Assembly (NCBI RefSeq): GCF_003051005.1
Contig: NZ_QAOW01000001.1
Coordinates: 186,001 to 250,000, forward strand
DNA from: Rhodococcus sp. OK519
GTDB taxonomy: Bacteria > Actinomycetota > Actinomycetes > Mycobacteriales > Mycobacteriaceae
Direction of reading: 5' to 3'
DNA: 64,000 nt
The notes beneath the pieces were generated by a model that saw nothing but the letters and a program-made list of their open reading frames with translations, was not told where the DNA came from and did not search any database. The number at the start of each line of letters is the position of its first letter. Positions within the stretch are counted from its first letter, which is position 1. The position numbers and the translations under genes are program-made. Shown here one piece after another: positions 35,313 through 43,273 of this stretch.

Positions 35313-35849
35313 ATGAGCGACAACGGTGCCGGCAGCGAGCGGCGGGAGTCTCGGCTGCGTCTGCGGGAGAGAAACGCGCCGCTACGCGGTCAGGTGGACG
35401 CGATGCTCGAGCGGTTACACGAGCAGACCGCGGCGCTCGCGGCGGCGCAGGGGGCCGTCGCGAGCCTGACCGCGGAGGGTGCGTCGCCGGACGGGCTCGT
35501 CCGGGTGACCGTGGACGCGTCCGGCACGGTGGTGTCGACCCGGCTGGATCCCGCGGCCTTCTCGCGGACCACACCGGAACGTCTCGCGGATTCGTTCGCT
35601 TCCGCCGCGCAGGTCGCGGCGCACGAGGCGCGTTCCCGGACAGGCGAACTGATGGAACCGGTGGCGGCGATGGCCGCGGACTTCCCGGATCTGAGCGATC
35701 TCGTTCCGGGGGCGCCGAGCATCCGCAACCTCGTGCCCACGGTCGCAACCGAATTCGCGCCGGGTGCGCCGCAGGAAGGCTCGGTATCCGACACGAATGA
35801 CCTGCACGACTGGCGTGCGCCGATCCTGCGGGAGGCGCATCGTGGCTGA
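35313..35849 (+). CDS. YbaB/EbfC-like protein of the ESX-type cluster
   Basis: A 178-residue protein. A charged helix (QVDAMLERLHEQTAALAAAQ, about 30-49) is followed by SPDGLVRVTVDASGTVVSTRLDPAAF, the YbaB/EbfC fold signature. The tail is variable. Solitary YbaB proteins bind DNA, but YbaB-like proteins also recur in actinobacterial ESX loci (EspL is one). The ribosome site GGAGGGGG is very strong. Its end overlaps the next gene by 8 nt. Confidence 0.72.
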   Translation: MSDNGAGSERRESRLRLRERNAPLRGQVDAMLERLHEQTAALAAAQGAVASLTAEGASPDGLVRVTVDASGTVVSTRLDPAAFSRTTPERLADSFASAAQVAAHEARSRTGELMEPVAAMAADFPDLSDLVPGAPSIRNLVPTVATEFAPGAPQEGSVSDTNDLHDWRAPILREAHRG

Positions 35850-36156
35850 TTCGATGTGGATCGATGCGGACCGGGTACGTTCGGCCGCGCCTGGATTCGA
35901 GCGCTCCACCGACGACCTGGTAGACCTGCAACGTCAGCTTGCCCTCGTGCTCGACGCCGAGGGTGCCAGTTGGGGATCCGATTCGACGGGAAGCACATTC
36001 GCGGCCCGGTACGTTCCCGGTGCGGACGGCGCCGTCGCCGCGTTGCGCAACCTCACCGACGTCCTGGCCGGTATCGCGGGCGGGCTGCGGGACACGGCTG
36101 CCGCATTCGAGACCACCGACCGCGGATTCTCGGGCACGCTGGGGGGTGGCCACTGA
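35842..36156 (+). CDS. WXG100-like small ESX protein
   Basis: A 104-residue all-helical protein: MWIDADRVRSAAPGFERSTDDLVDLQRQL, a turn with WGSDSTGSTFAARYVPG, then DGAVAALRNLTDVLAGIAGGLRDTAAAFETTD. The helix-turn-helix hairpin, length and terminal YxxxD/E-like region (AAFETTDRGF) agree with WXG100/EsxA-like secreted proteins. The turn has WGSD rather than a strict WXG. The start is GTG at 35842 with GGAGG upstream, and it overlaps the YbaB gene by 8 nt and the next gene by 1 nt (TGATG). Confidence 0.72.
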   Translation: MADSMWIDADRVRSAAPGFERSTDDLVDLQRQLALVLDAEGASWGSDSTGSTFAARYVPGADGAVAALRNLTDVLAGIAGGLRDTAAAFETTDRGFSGTLGGGH

Positions 36157-37052
36157 TGGGCATCGAGATACCGGGACCGCTGCGAACGGTCGCATCCCTT
36201 GCCTCAGGGCAGGATTGGCCCGAGGCCGACGAGACGTCGCTGCGGCGCCTGTCGGACGCATGGGAGGCCGCGGCGGGTGACGTCGAGCGGATCGGCGCTG
36301 GTGGCGACGCCGCGATGCAGGCGGCACTGGCGGGTGTGGCCGGCGCCGTCAACGAGGCGATGTCCGCCCACTGGGCGACCATCGGGGGCAACGACGGTGC
36401 GGTCGATCAGATCGTCGCGGTGTGTCGGGAGCTTGCCGACGCGTGCGAATTCACCGCGGCCGACGTCGAGGAGGCCAAGCTCGCCATCATCGCCGCACTG
36501 GTGGCGTTGGCAGCGCAGATCGCGGCGCTCGCCGCGTCGGCAGTCGCGACGTTCGGGGCGAGCACCGCTGCGATCCCGGCGGCCCAGCTCGCCACCCAGT
36601 TCACGATCCGGACGATCATCACCCAACTGCTGCAGCGGGTTGCGCGGGAGGTTGCGGTCGGCGTCGTCCGGGAGGTGGCCATCGCCGGCGGCATCCAGGT
36701 GTACCAACTCGCGCAGGGGGAGCGAGACAGTCTCGACTTCGGCGCACTGGGGAAGGACGCGATCGGGGCGGCGGCCGAGGGCGTGGTCACCGGGCTGCTC
36801 GGTAGGACAGGTGCCGGCGGAGTGGTGCTCGACGGCATCGAGAGTGCCGGACGCCGGACCGCGGCCGGGGTGGCCGTGGACCTGACCACGGGCGGCGTCG
36901 GCGCGGCCGCGGGCGATGTCGTCAAGGGCGAGGACGTGAGCGCCGAAAGTGTGCTGAAGGGCGCGATCTTCGAAGCGTCCGATGCCCTCCGCGGCGGCGG
37001 AGGGCGGCCCGAGCCCGCGGCCACGCCACCGAGCTCGCTGAACATGAACTAG
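36156..37052 (+). CDS. CpnT-N-terminal-like WXG100-domain protein lacking a toxin domain
   Basis: A 298-residue protein. Residues 1-110 resemble the WXG100-like N-terminal domain of large ESX-exported polymorphic toxins (MGIEIPGPLRTVASLASGQDWPE, then SDAWEAAAGDVERI). A hydrophobic helical block follows (110-185, LAIIAALVALAAQIAALAAS). A Gly/Ala-rich linker comes next (GAAAEGVVTGLLGRTGAGG, GVAVDLTTGGVGAAAGDVV), which in relatives leads into a toxin. Here the chain ends with GGGGRPEPAATPPSSLNMN and no toxin or nuclease domain follows. It is therefore either a truncated effector or a toxin-free export/pore component. Confidence 0.7.
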   Translation: MGIEIPGPLRTVASLASGQDWPEADETSLRRLSDAWEAAAGDVERIGAGGDAAMQAALAGVAGAVNEAMSAHWATIGGNDGAVDQIVAVCRELADACEFTAADVEEAKLAIIAALVALAAQIAALAASAVATFGASTAAIPAAQLATQFTIRTIITQLLQRVAREVAVGVVREVAIAGGIQVYQLAQGERDSLDFGALGKDAIGAAAEGVVTGLLGRTGAGGVVLDGIESAGRRTAAGVAVDLTTGGVGAAAGDVVKGEDVSAESVLKGAIFEASDALRGGGGRPEPAATPPSSLNMN

Positions 37053-37064
37053 AAGGAGCACCAC

Positions 37065-37229
37065 ATGATTCAGGCGATCCTGCTCGTCTGCGTGCCACTC
37101 TTCGTCGCCCTCGTCGGGCACTCGGCGTATCGGGTGCGCAAGGCGAACCGGGAGCATGCGGCGAGGATCGACGGCGTCCCGGTGCCGGCCGAGGATCCTT
37201 CGCCTACCGCGACCTACACCGAGTGGTGA
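37065..37229 (+). CDS. 54-residue single-pass membrane protein ending the ESX-type cluster
   Basis: An ATG at 37065 with AAGGAG upstream (12 nt after the previous stop) opens a 54-codon gene. Residues 2-22 form one membrane helix (IQAILLVCVPLFVALVGHSA), then a basic turn (RVRKANREHAARIDG) and an acidic tail. Its tight spacing suggests it belongs to the operon. It could be an immunity-like or membrane adaptor protein, but no homology is recognised. Confidence 0.65.
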   Translation: MIQAILLVCVPLFVALVGHSAYRVRKANREHAARIDGVPVPAEDPSPTATYTEW

Positions 37230-37239
37230 GCGCGACCGC

Positions 37240-38292
37240 TCACCAGCGGTTGTGGACCTCCTCGGCGAAGCCGAGTAGGTCGGTCACCTCGACACGGGTG
37301 CCGTCGTCGAGGACGACGTGACCGGTGAACCGTCCGAACACCTGGTGCTGGATCGATCGCAGCACCTTGAAGTCCACGGCGGCCGCGCGATCGAGGAGGG
37401 GCTCGAACGCCATCTCGAAGCGACCGTCGTTGCTCCTGAACTTCCACGGTGCACCGTCGTACGTGCCTTCCGGCAGATGGAACGTGACCTGGTCGAGCTT
37501 GTGGGCGACACCGTCCACGAACACCATGTTCTCGCTGGCCGCGGAGGGGTCGCCGAATCCGTAGCCGATGTTGAAGCCGAACGGACGGCCGTCGACGACA
37601 CCCGACGCCGACCCCCAGTACCACGTGTTGTCGTACGTCCACACGCCACGACCCCAGTCGAAGACGCCGAACGCGGACTCGGGCACGAACACGAAAGTGT
37701 CGTCCCCGACCGTGATCTCACCGGTCGCCGCCAGACAGTTGATCTTCTGGTTGTAGTAGAAAGCCTTGGGCGCCTTCGGGAACGGTGTCGCGATCACCAT
37801 CCGGGCAGGAGCGGAGCCTGCGGAGTGACCAGAAGGTGCCACGGCGGGCTGCGAGAGACGCAGCTCGCCGCGTAGCCCGCGGCCACCGTCGAATCCGGGA
37901 TAGTCGACGGACAACACTCGTCCGCCGTCATCGTGGCGGAAGGCGATCCGCATCTTCTTGTGATCGATCACCACGTCGCCGTCGTCGGCGCTCGCCGGCA
38001 ACCCCATCCGGCCCATCGGGAACGGCAGCATCACGTTCTCGGTGCACTCGCGCCGGTGCCGGAAGTCGAGCCAGGAGACACCCAGCAGGCCCATGTACCC
38101 GTTGTCGGCGACCGTGAGCGCCAGACCGTTGTCCGGGGTGAGGACGCAGTAGTAGTCCCACTCCTTGATCCGCCACGACGGTGCGGCCAACGCCGATCGG
38201 TCGTAGCGACGGACCTCGGCGTCGGCCCACCCCGCCTCGGCGAGACGGCCGCGTGTGTCGAGGAGGGCTCCCGGCCGCAATCGGTGCTGCAT
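37240..38292 (-). CDS. DUF2804 protein
   Basis: A 350-residue protein of the DUF2804 family: RIKEWDYYCVLTPDNGLALTVADNGYMG, then KAFYYNQKINCLAATG, and VFDWGRGVWTYDNTWYWGSASG with FGFNIGYGFGD. The conserved Trp/Tyr-rich second half looks like a lipocalin-like beta fold related to tocopherol cyclase and AttH. No function is proved. It lies 9 nt after the SDR gene on the same strand, so the two are likely co-expressed. A second protein of this broad type is at 43274. Confidence 0.82.
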   Translation of the reverse strand: MQHRLRPGALLDTRGRLAEAGWADAEVRRYDRSALAAPSWRIKEWDYYCVLTPDNGLALTVADNGYMGLLGVSWLDFRHRRECTENVMLPFPMGRMGLPASADDGDVVIDHKKMRIAFRHDDGGRVLSVDYPGFDGGRGLRGELRLSQPAVAPSGHSAGSAPARMVIATPFPKAPKAFYYNQKINCLAATGEITVGDDTFVFVPESAFGVFDWGRGVWTYDNTWYWGSASGVVDGRPFGFNIGYGFGDPSAASENMVFVDGVAHKLDQVTFHLPEGTYDGAPWKFRSNDGRFEMAFEPLLDRAAAVDFKVLRSIQHQVFGRFTGHVVLDDGTRVEVTDLLGFAEEVHNRW

Positions 38293-38301
38293 GCCGCGAG
38301 A

Positions 38302-39051
38302 TTAGCCGGTCGTGCGGTTGAATCGTCCGGTATCGGCCTGGTCGCGCGGCTTGACGATGATCTGGTCCAGGTTGACGTGCGGCGGGCGCGACGCGACAAA
38401 CCCGATGATCTCCGCGATGTCCTGCGCGATCAGCGGGGTGATGCCCTCGTAGACCTTGGCCGCGCGCTCGGTGTCGCCGTCGAACCGCACCAGCGAGAAC
38501 TCGGTCTCCACCGCGCCCGGCGCGATCTCCGTGAGCCGCACCGGCTTGCCGAGCAGTTCGCCGCGGAGCGTGCGGTGCAGAACGGCCTGCGCGTGCTTGG
38601 CCGACGTGTAGCCGGAACCGTTGTCGTACGCGGTGAACGCCGCCACCGACGTGACGGTGACGATCAGTCCGTCGCCGGACGCGATGAGCTTGGGTAGCAG
38701 CGCCTTGGTGACGCGCAGCGTGCCGAGGACGTTCGTCTCCCACATCCACCGCCAGTCGTCGAGGTCCGCCTCCAGCACCGGGGCCATGCCCTTCGCGCCG
38801 CCGGCGTTGTTGACGAGCATGTCGACCCGGGGGAGAACCGCGCAGAACGCGTCGACGGAGTCCTCGTCGGTGACGTCCAACTCGAGGGCGGTGCCGCCGA
38901 TCTCCGCCGCGATCGCCTCGAGCCGATCGACCCGGCGCGCACCGAGTACGACGTGAAACCCCTGGCCGGCGAGGGTGCGGGCGGTGGCCTCGCCGATTCC
39001 GGAGCTCGCTCCGGTGACGACGGCGACGCGGGTGTCCTGTGGCAGGCTCAT
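38302..39051 (-). CDS. Short-chain dehydrogenase/reductase (Rv0484c-like)
   Basis: A 249-residue SDR. The cofactor motif VTGASSGIGEATA is at residues 11-23, NNAG at about 80, the catalytic Ser in VTSVAAF, and YTSAK as the Tyr/Lys pair. The ADVT-type loop (LDVTDED) is present. It should use NADP given the Arg residues after the second strand (GARRVDRL). The ATG at 39051 fits the family. The position next to the ROK regulator agrees with Rv0484c-Rv0485. The substrate is unknown. Confidence 0.9.
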   Translation of the reverse strand: MSLPQDTRVAVVTGASSGIGEATARTLAGQGFHVVLGARRVDRLEAIAAEIGGTALELDVTDEDSVDAFCAVLPRVDMLVNNAGGAKGMAPVLEADLDDWRWMWETNVLGTLRVTKALLPKLIASGDGLIVTVTSVAAFTAYDNGSGYTSAKHAQAVLHRTLRGELLGKPVRLTEIAPGAVETEFSLVRFDGDTERAAKVYEGITPLIAQDIAEIIGFVASRPPHVNLDQIIVKPRDQADTGRFNRTTG

Positions 39052-39372
39052 GACCCGATCGTAGTGCCGACACCCCCGCGTCATCGGGGACGGGCGGCCC
39101 TGGCGGCGTGCGGGATGCTAGCTTGATCGTCATGTCGTCCGGCGCCACCTCCGCTCCGCGGGTCACCTATGTGACCGCTGCGTTGGGTTCTCGGCTGCCG
39201 CACCCGCGGGAACTCTGTTGTCCCTGCCGTCTCTCACGCCGCTAGTTCCGCGCTGCTCGCACCGTAGTTCCGTGCCTCTCCTCCGACGTTCCCGTCGGTA
39301 GAGATCGACGTCGGCAGCGCGTCTCACAGACCGTGTCGACATCCGTCCCTCGGGACGAGGCAAGGACATGCC
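39052..39372 (+). other. Divergent promoter region and leader of the ROK regulator
   Basis: A 321-nt region between the SDR start and the ROK start. It contains a 38-codon leader ORF (39132-39245). A further 127 nt follow in which GACGTTCCCGTC and GACGTCGGCAGCGCGTCTC suggest alternative hairpins. No other gene is evident. Confidence 0.55.
39132..39245 (+). CDS. Cys-rich leader peptide upstream of the ROK regulator
   Basis: An ATG at 39132 opens a 37-residue peptide ending RELCCPCRLSRR followed by TAG. The first two cysteines are TGT-TGT codons, unusual where TGC is strongly preferred. An internal in-frame GTG would give a peptide of about 24 residues. Cys-rich short leaders that act as cysteine-responsive attenuators are known in mycobacteria. 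Here the ORF ends 127 nt before the ROK start codon. Translation is not proved. Confidence 0.45.
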   Translation: MSSGATSAPRVTYVTAALGSRLPHPRELCCPCRLSRR

Positions 39373-40671
39373 ATGCTCACCGCAGCACCCCCCGTCACCG
39401 GAAGATCCGTGACCGCACGCACCTCCAGTACCCGCACCGTTCGTAGTTCGCCCCGGCCCGTGACCCGCTCGCGGATCGTCCCGCCGACCCTGGGTATCGC
39501 CGACGGCCCCGCCGCCGCAGTGTTCCGGGTGGCCGCCGCCGGTGGCCCCATCTCCCGGGACGAGGCCACTCGCGCAACGGGATCGAGCATCGCGACCGTC
39601 AACCGGCACGTGTCGGCGATGATCGCGGCGGGCCTGCTCCGCGAGCGGCCCGACCTCGTCGCGGCCGGCGCGGTCGGACGGCCTCGCGTCCCGTTCGAGG
39701 TGGACCACGACTCCCATCTGACCGTCGGCATCCACATCGGCGCCGTCGTCACCAGCGTCATCACCGCCGACCTGCGCGGCCGCATCCTCGGTGCCGTCGA
39801 GATCCCCACGCCGCGTGGGGCATCCGATGCCGCCCTCGCGACCATCACCGCCAGCGCGCGCGGATTCGCGGCCCGCTGGCACCGCCGCAGGCCGCTGTGG
39901 GTGGGTGTCGCGATCGGTGGCCGCGTCGAACCGGAGACCGGTTTGGTGGACCATCCGCGCCTCGGTTGGATGGGCGCCCGCGTCGGGGACGTCGTCGGCG
40001 CGGGTTTCGGCCTGCCCGTCTCGGTGGCCGCGCACGTCGAGGCGATGGCCGCGTCCGAACTGCTGCTCACCCCGCAGCGCGCCGAGAGTGCCGAGACGCG
40101 GGGCGGCGGCCTGTACTTCTACGCCCGCGAAACCGTCGGCCTGGCACTGACACTCGACGGCAAGGTGCACACGCCCACGGCCGGACCGGGTTCGATCGCG
40201 CACCTGCCGACTGTCTCGGACGCGCGGTGCGATTGCGGTGCTGTGGGGTGCCTCGAGGCGGCCGTCAGTGACCGCGGAGTGCTGCTTGCGGCGCGGCGGG
40301 CTGGCGTCCTGCCGGCGGACGGCCCGTTGCCCCCGATCGCGGTGGTCTTCCGTGCAGCGCGATCGGGATCGACTGCAGCGCAGGAGATTCTCGTGGAGCG
40401 GGCGCGCACGCTGGGGCGGGCGGTGGCGATGCTGCGCGACCTGTTCAACCCTGACCGGGTGATCCTGGGTGGGCAGGCGTTCACCGACTATCCGGAGGCC
40501 GCACCGCACGTCGCGCGGGCGCTGTCGGAGGCGTCGCGTGTTGCGGGCGCCGACGTGCGCATCACGGGGTTCGGCAACCGCGTGCAGGAGCACGCGGCGG
40601 GAGTGGTGTCGCTCAGCTCGCTGTACTCGAATCCGCTGGCCGCGATGCGGAAGGCCACCGTTCGGGTGTGA
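39373..40671 (+). CDS. ROK-family transcriptional regulator (Rv0485-like)
   Basis: A 432-residue protein with an N-terminal winged helix (about 45-110, GGPISRDEATRATGSSIATVNRHVSAM) and a ROK domain. The zinc signature CDCGAVGCLEA is at about residue 285. The kinase loop, usually DxGxT, is HIGAVVTS here, so it is a regulator and not a sugar kinase. Rv0485 at this position affects pe13/ppe18 expression in M. tuberculosis. A Cys-rich leader ORF precedes it. In M. tuberculosis mshA follows directly, but here it lies 6.7 kb further on. Confidence 0.88.
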   Translation: MLTAAPPVTGRSVTARTSSTRTVRSSPRPVTRSRIVPPTLGIADGPAAAVFRVAAAGGPISRDEATRATGSSIATVNRHVSAMIAAGLLRERPDLVAAGAVGRPRVPFEVDHDSHLTVGIHIGAVVTSVITADLRGRILGAVEIPTPRGASDAALATITASARGFAARWHRRRPLWVGVAIGGRVEPETGLVDHPRLGWMGARVGDVVGAGFGLPVSVAAHVEAMAASELLLTPQRAESAETRGGGLYFYARETVGLALTLDGKVHTPTAGPGSIAHLPTVSDARCDCGAVGCLEAAVSDRGVLLAARRAGVLPADGPLPPIAVVFRAARSGSTAAQEILVERARTLGRAVAMLRDLFNPDRVILGGQAFTDYPEAAPHVARALSEASRVAGADVRITGFGNRVQEHAAGVVSLSSLYSNPLAAMRKATVRV

Positions 40672-40690
40672 CCCTCCGCATCGCGTGCGG

Positions 40691-41944
40691 TCAGAAGTAT
40701 TGAGCCTGCGTGGTCCGGGCCATGGACAGCAGCATTTGCGGCAGTCGCGCCAGCGCACGCTGGTCGCCGATCTGCTGTTCCATCGGCTTGGACAGCGTCG
40801 CGTGCCACAGGTCGGGCTGAGTCTCCTTGAGAGCTCGGTACTTCGGCAACATCTGCTCGGTGATGTAGGTCCATCGCGAGTCGCGGTCCGACCAGTTGAA
40901 CGCCGGAAGCGGGGTCTGCAGGCGCCACTGCGGGCCCTCGGCGTCGGCGCCGGTGAGGTGTCCGGCGGTAAGCACCAGCGGATCCGCCTCGCGCGGCGGA
41001 ACGACACCGGGGATCGCGGGATCGGCCGCGACCGTGCTCAGGTAGGTCAGCGCCCGGCCCACCGGCCCCTTGTAATTGCGGGCGGTGTCCCACTGCGCAC
41101 CGATCGACTGGTACTGCTCGCGGTAGAGCAGGTCGGTGTTGCCCTCGACGACCTTGTCGGGGTCGCCGGTGTCGATGCTCGTCCAGGCCCGGTAGGCATT
41201 TTCGTCGATCAGGCCGGCGTCGTGGTACTCGTCGATCGCGGTCATGCCGCCGGCGAGGTACGCCTCGTGCTGCGGAATCAGGTCCATGAAGATGTGCTTG
41301 CTCATCGCGATGACTTGCGTCTGGAAGTGCGCGATATCGTCGGCGGTGATGACCGCACCCACCTCGAGCACCGCCTGCACATCGGCGGGCAGGTTGGTGG
41401 TGGCCGGCGCCGCGGCGGTGTCGAGGGCGCCGACGATGGTGGCGATCGTGTCCCGCACCGCGTGCACGTCGAGCACGACGCGTCCGAGATCGACGTCCAT
41501 GATGCCCGCGGCGAACGACGGCCCGGCCATGCCGCCCTGCCCGGTCCACAGGAAATTCGGGTTCTCGAGTTGTAGACGTTCGTAGTAGCGGAATGTGTTG
41601 GCGAGGTTCTGCTCGTTCGCGGCGAGGCCCCGGTTCGCGTCCCAGTTGTTCAGATCCAGGCCCGCCTTCCGGGTGGCCGTCGCCAGCCAGAACTGTTGCA
41701 GCAGAGCCTTGTACCGCGTCGGCTCGACGCCCTGGACGCGCGCGTGGTCGAGCAGTGCGCCCAGCTCGTCCGGGTTGGTCGAGAACGACGGGTTGACGCC
41801 GCCGTTGGCCTCGGCATTCTCGTTCGACAGCGGGGCGTCCAGGTATCCGTCGAGTTTCGTGTCGAGCGCGGGATCGGCGGTGGCGACCGCTGTAGGAACG
41901 AACAGGAGGGCGGCGGCGAGTGCGCCGGTGAGTAATTTCCTCAT
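40691..41944 (-). CDS. Secreted protein of unknown function
   Basis: A 417-residue protein with a Sec signal peptide (residues 1-24, ending ATAD). I do not recognise the mature sequence. It is mainly helical with Trp/Tyr patches (RYKALLQQFWLATATRKAGL, NPNFLWTGQGGMAGPSFAAG, FNWSDRDSRWTYITEQMLPKY). GAGGAG precedes the ATG, and the start overlaps the stop of the lipase-like gene (ATGA), so the two proteins are probably made in equal amounts. It may work with that protein outside the cell. Confidence 0.65.
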   Translation of the reverse strand: MRKLLTGALAAALLFVPTAVATADPALDTKLDGYLDAPLSNENAEANGGVNPSFSTNPDELGALLDHARVQGVEPTRYKALLQQFWLATATRKAGLDLNNWDANRGLAANEQNLANTFRYYERLQLENPNFLWTGQGGMAGPSFAAGIMDVDLGRVVLDVHAVRDTIATIVGALDTAAAPATTNLPADVQAVLEVGAVITADDIAHFQTQVIAMSKHIFMDLIPQHEAYLAGGMTAIDEYHDAGLIDENAYRAWTSIDTGDPDKVVEGNTDLLYREQYQSIGAQWDTARNYKGPVGRALTYLSTVAADPAIPGVVPPREADPLVLTAGHLTGADAEGPQWRLQTPLPAFNWSDRDSRWTYITEQMLPKYRALKETQPDLWHATLSKPMEQQIGDQRALARLPQMLLSMARTTQAQYF

Positions 41945-43254
41945 CGTGTGGTCTCCTCGAATTTGCCGACGAACCAGTCGACGTTCTGCATGCCGAGCAG
42001 TTCGGTGCCCACTCGGTAGGGGTTGGTCAGGATGTCGGTGACGCCGCACCGGCTGGGGTCGACCGTGACGTCGGTGCCGCCGGCTCGGTAGGCCGCGATC
42101 AGGTTCTCGACGTCGGAGTAGGGGACGAGGAAGTCGTCCCGGCACGAGGTGAGGAGGACCGGCGCCTTCGGGGCCTGCTGACCCATCCGGTTGTCCGCGT
42201 ATGCGCGGGCGAAGACCGGATTGTCGGCCGGACGGCCGTGCGTGTACAGCGCGCTGAGCGGGAGGAAGGGCATCATCAGGTATGTCTGCTGGCATGTGCG
42301 GTTGAAGACGTCGGCGATCTGCTTGCCGAGCGGGGTGAGTTCCGCGTCGAGGTCGATCTCGGGGTAGCGGGCCGCGTAGCCGAGCGAGTTCGCGAACACG
42401 AAGCCCGCGCCGATCCCGGCGTCCGCCTTGCGTTCGAACGTGGCGCTGTCGATCACCATCGCCTGCAGCACCGTGCCTACGACGTTGAGTTCGGGTGCGT
42501 ACGTCGCCTGCTTCTCGGCGGCGAAACCGGCCGCGACGCCACCGCCGGCGATGCCGTAGATGCCGATCGGGATGTCCCGCTCGAATCCGGCGTCGGGCAG
42601 TGCGATCGCGGCGCGCAGGCCGTCGAGCGTTGCGGCACCGGAGAACTGGCCGATCGAGAACCCGTTGGGTGCGGAATCGCCGTCGTTGGCCGTGTCACTC
42701 ATCATGACGGCCCAGCCGTTGCCGAACATCTGCGCGACGGGTCCCAGCGCGGAGAACAGTGACGGATCGTCCTGGTCGCCGCCGGTCCACTGCGTGCTCG
42801 GCATGCAGCCGGGTCCGAGGCTGTCGTTGGCCTCGGAGTAGCCGATGAGCTTGCGGTCCTGCGGGCCGGTGCCGTCGTCCGGGATCATGAGCATGCCGGT
42901 GCTCACGACGCGAGAGCCGTCGAAATCCGTTGTGACGTACATGAGTTGGTAGCCGCGCACGTGCGCGGGCTGGACGCCGTACACCTGGACGGTCGCCGGA
43001 CGGGCCTTGAGCAGCGTGCCCGGGGCGAGGCCGGCGACGGGCGGGGCCTGGTACCACGCGTCGGTGGTGGGGTGGCGGGGCTGCCACTGCTCCGGGGGAG
43101 CGATCCGGCCGTCCTGCAAGGTGCTGACGACGAACGGGCCGAACACCTCGTTCATGTCCACCGTGTCCGGTGCGGCCGCCGCGGTCGGCGTGCCGACCAG
43201 CAGGGCCGCCGCGGCGACCGCGGTCACCGCGAGTGTCGATCGAAGCCTGCGCAA
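41941..43254 (-). CDS. LIP-family secreted lipase homologue with disrupted catalytic triad
   Basis: A 437-residue secreted protein (Sec signal, residues 1-30, ending PTAAAA) of the secretory lipase family (KLIGYSEANDSLGPGCMPS; ATYAPELNVVG). In active members the nucleophile lies in GYSQGG, whereas here the same place reads YGIAGGG, so Ser is Ala. Asp remains in SCRDDFLVPY, but no His is found in the C-terminal segment (CGVTDILTNPYRVGTELLGM). GFSIG occurs earlier but aligns with another loop. It is probably a pseudoenzyme or binding protein. The TTG start at 43254 has GAGGGGGG upstream. Confidence 0.78.
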   Translation of the reverse strand: MRRLRSTLAVTAVAAAALLVGTPTAAAAPDTVDMNEVFGPFVVSTLQDGRIAPPEQWQPRHPTTDAWYQAPPVAGLAPGTLLKARPATVQVYGVQPAHVRGYQLMYVTTDFDGSRVVSTGMLMIPDDGTGPQDRKLIGYSEANDSLGPGCMPSTQWTGGDQDDPSLFSALGPVAQMFGNGWAVMMSDTANDGDSAPNGFSIGQFSGAATLDGLRAAIALPDAGFERDIPIGIYGIAGGGVAAGFAAEKQATYAPELNVVGTVLQAMVIDSATFERKADAGIGAGFVFANSLGYAARYPEIDLDAELTPLGKQIADVFNRTCQQTYLMMPFLPLSALYTHGRPADNPVFARAYADNRMGQQAPKAPVLLTSCRDDFLVPYSDVENLIAAYRAGGTDVTVDPSRCGVTDILTNPYRVGTELLGMQNVDWFVGKFEETTR

Positions 43255-43273
43255 GGATCCCCCCTCGAATTCT

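Noticed and set aside
42656-42700. GFSIG in the lipase-like protein as an active nucleophile elbow
   Set aside because: It aligns with a loop well before the elbow of the family. The true elbow position carries Ala.
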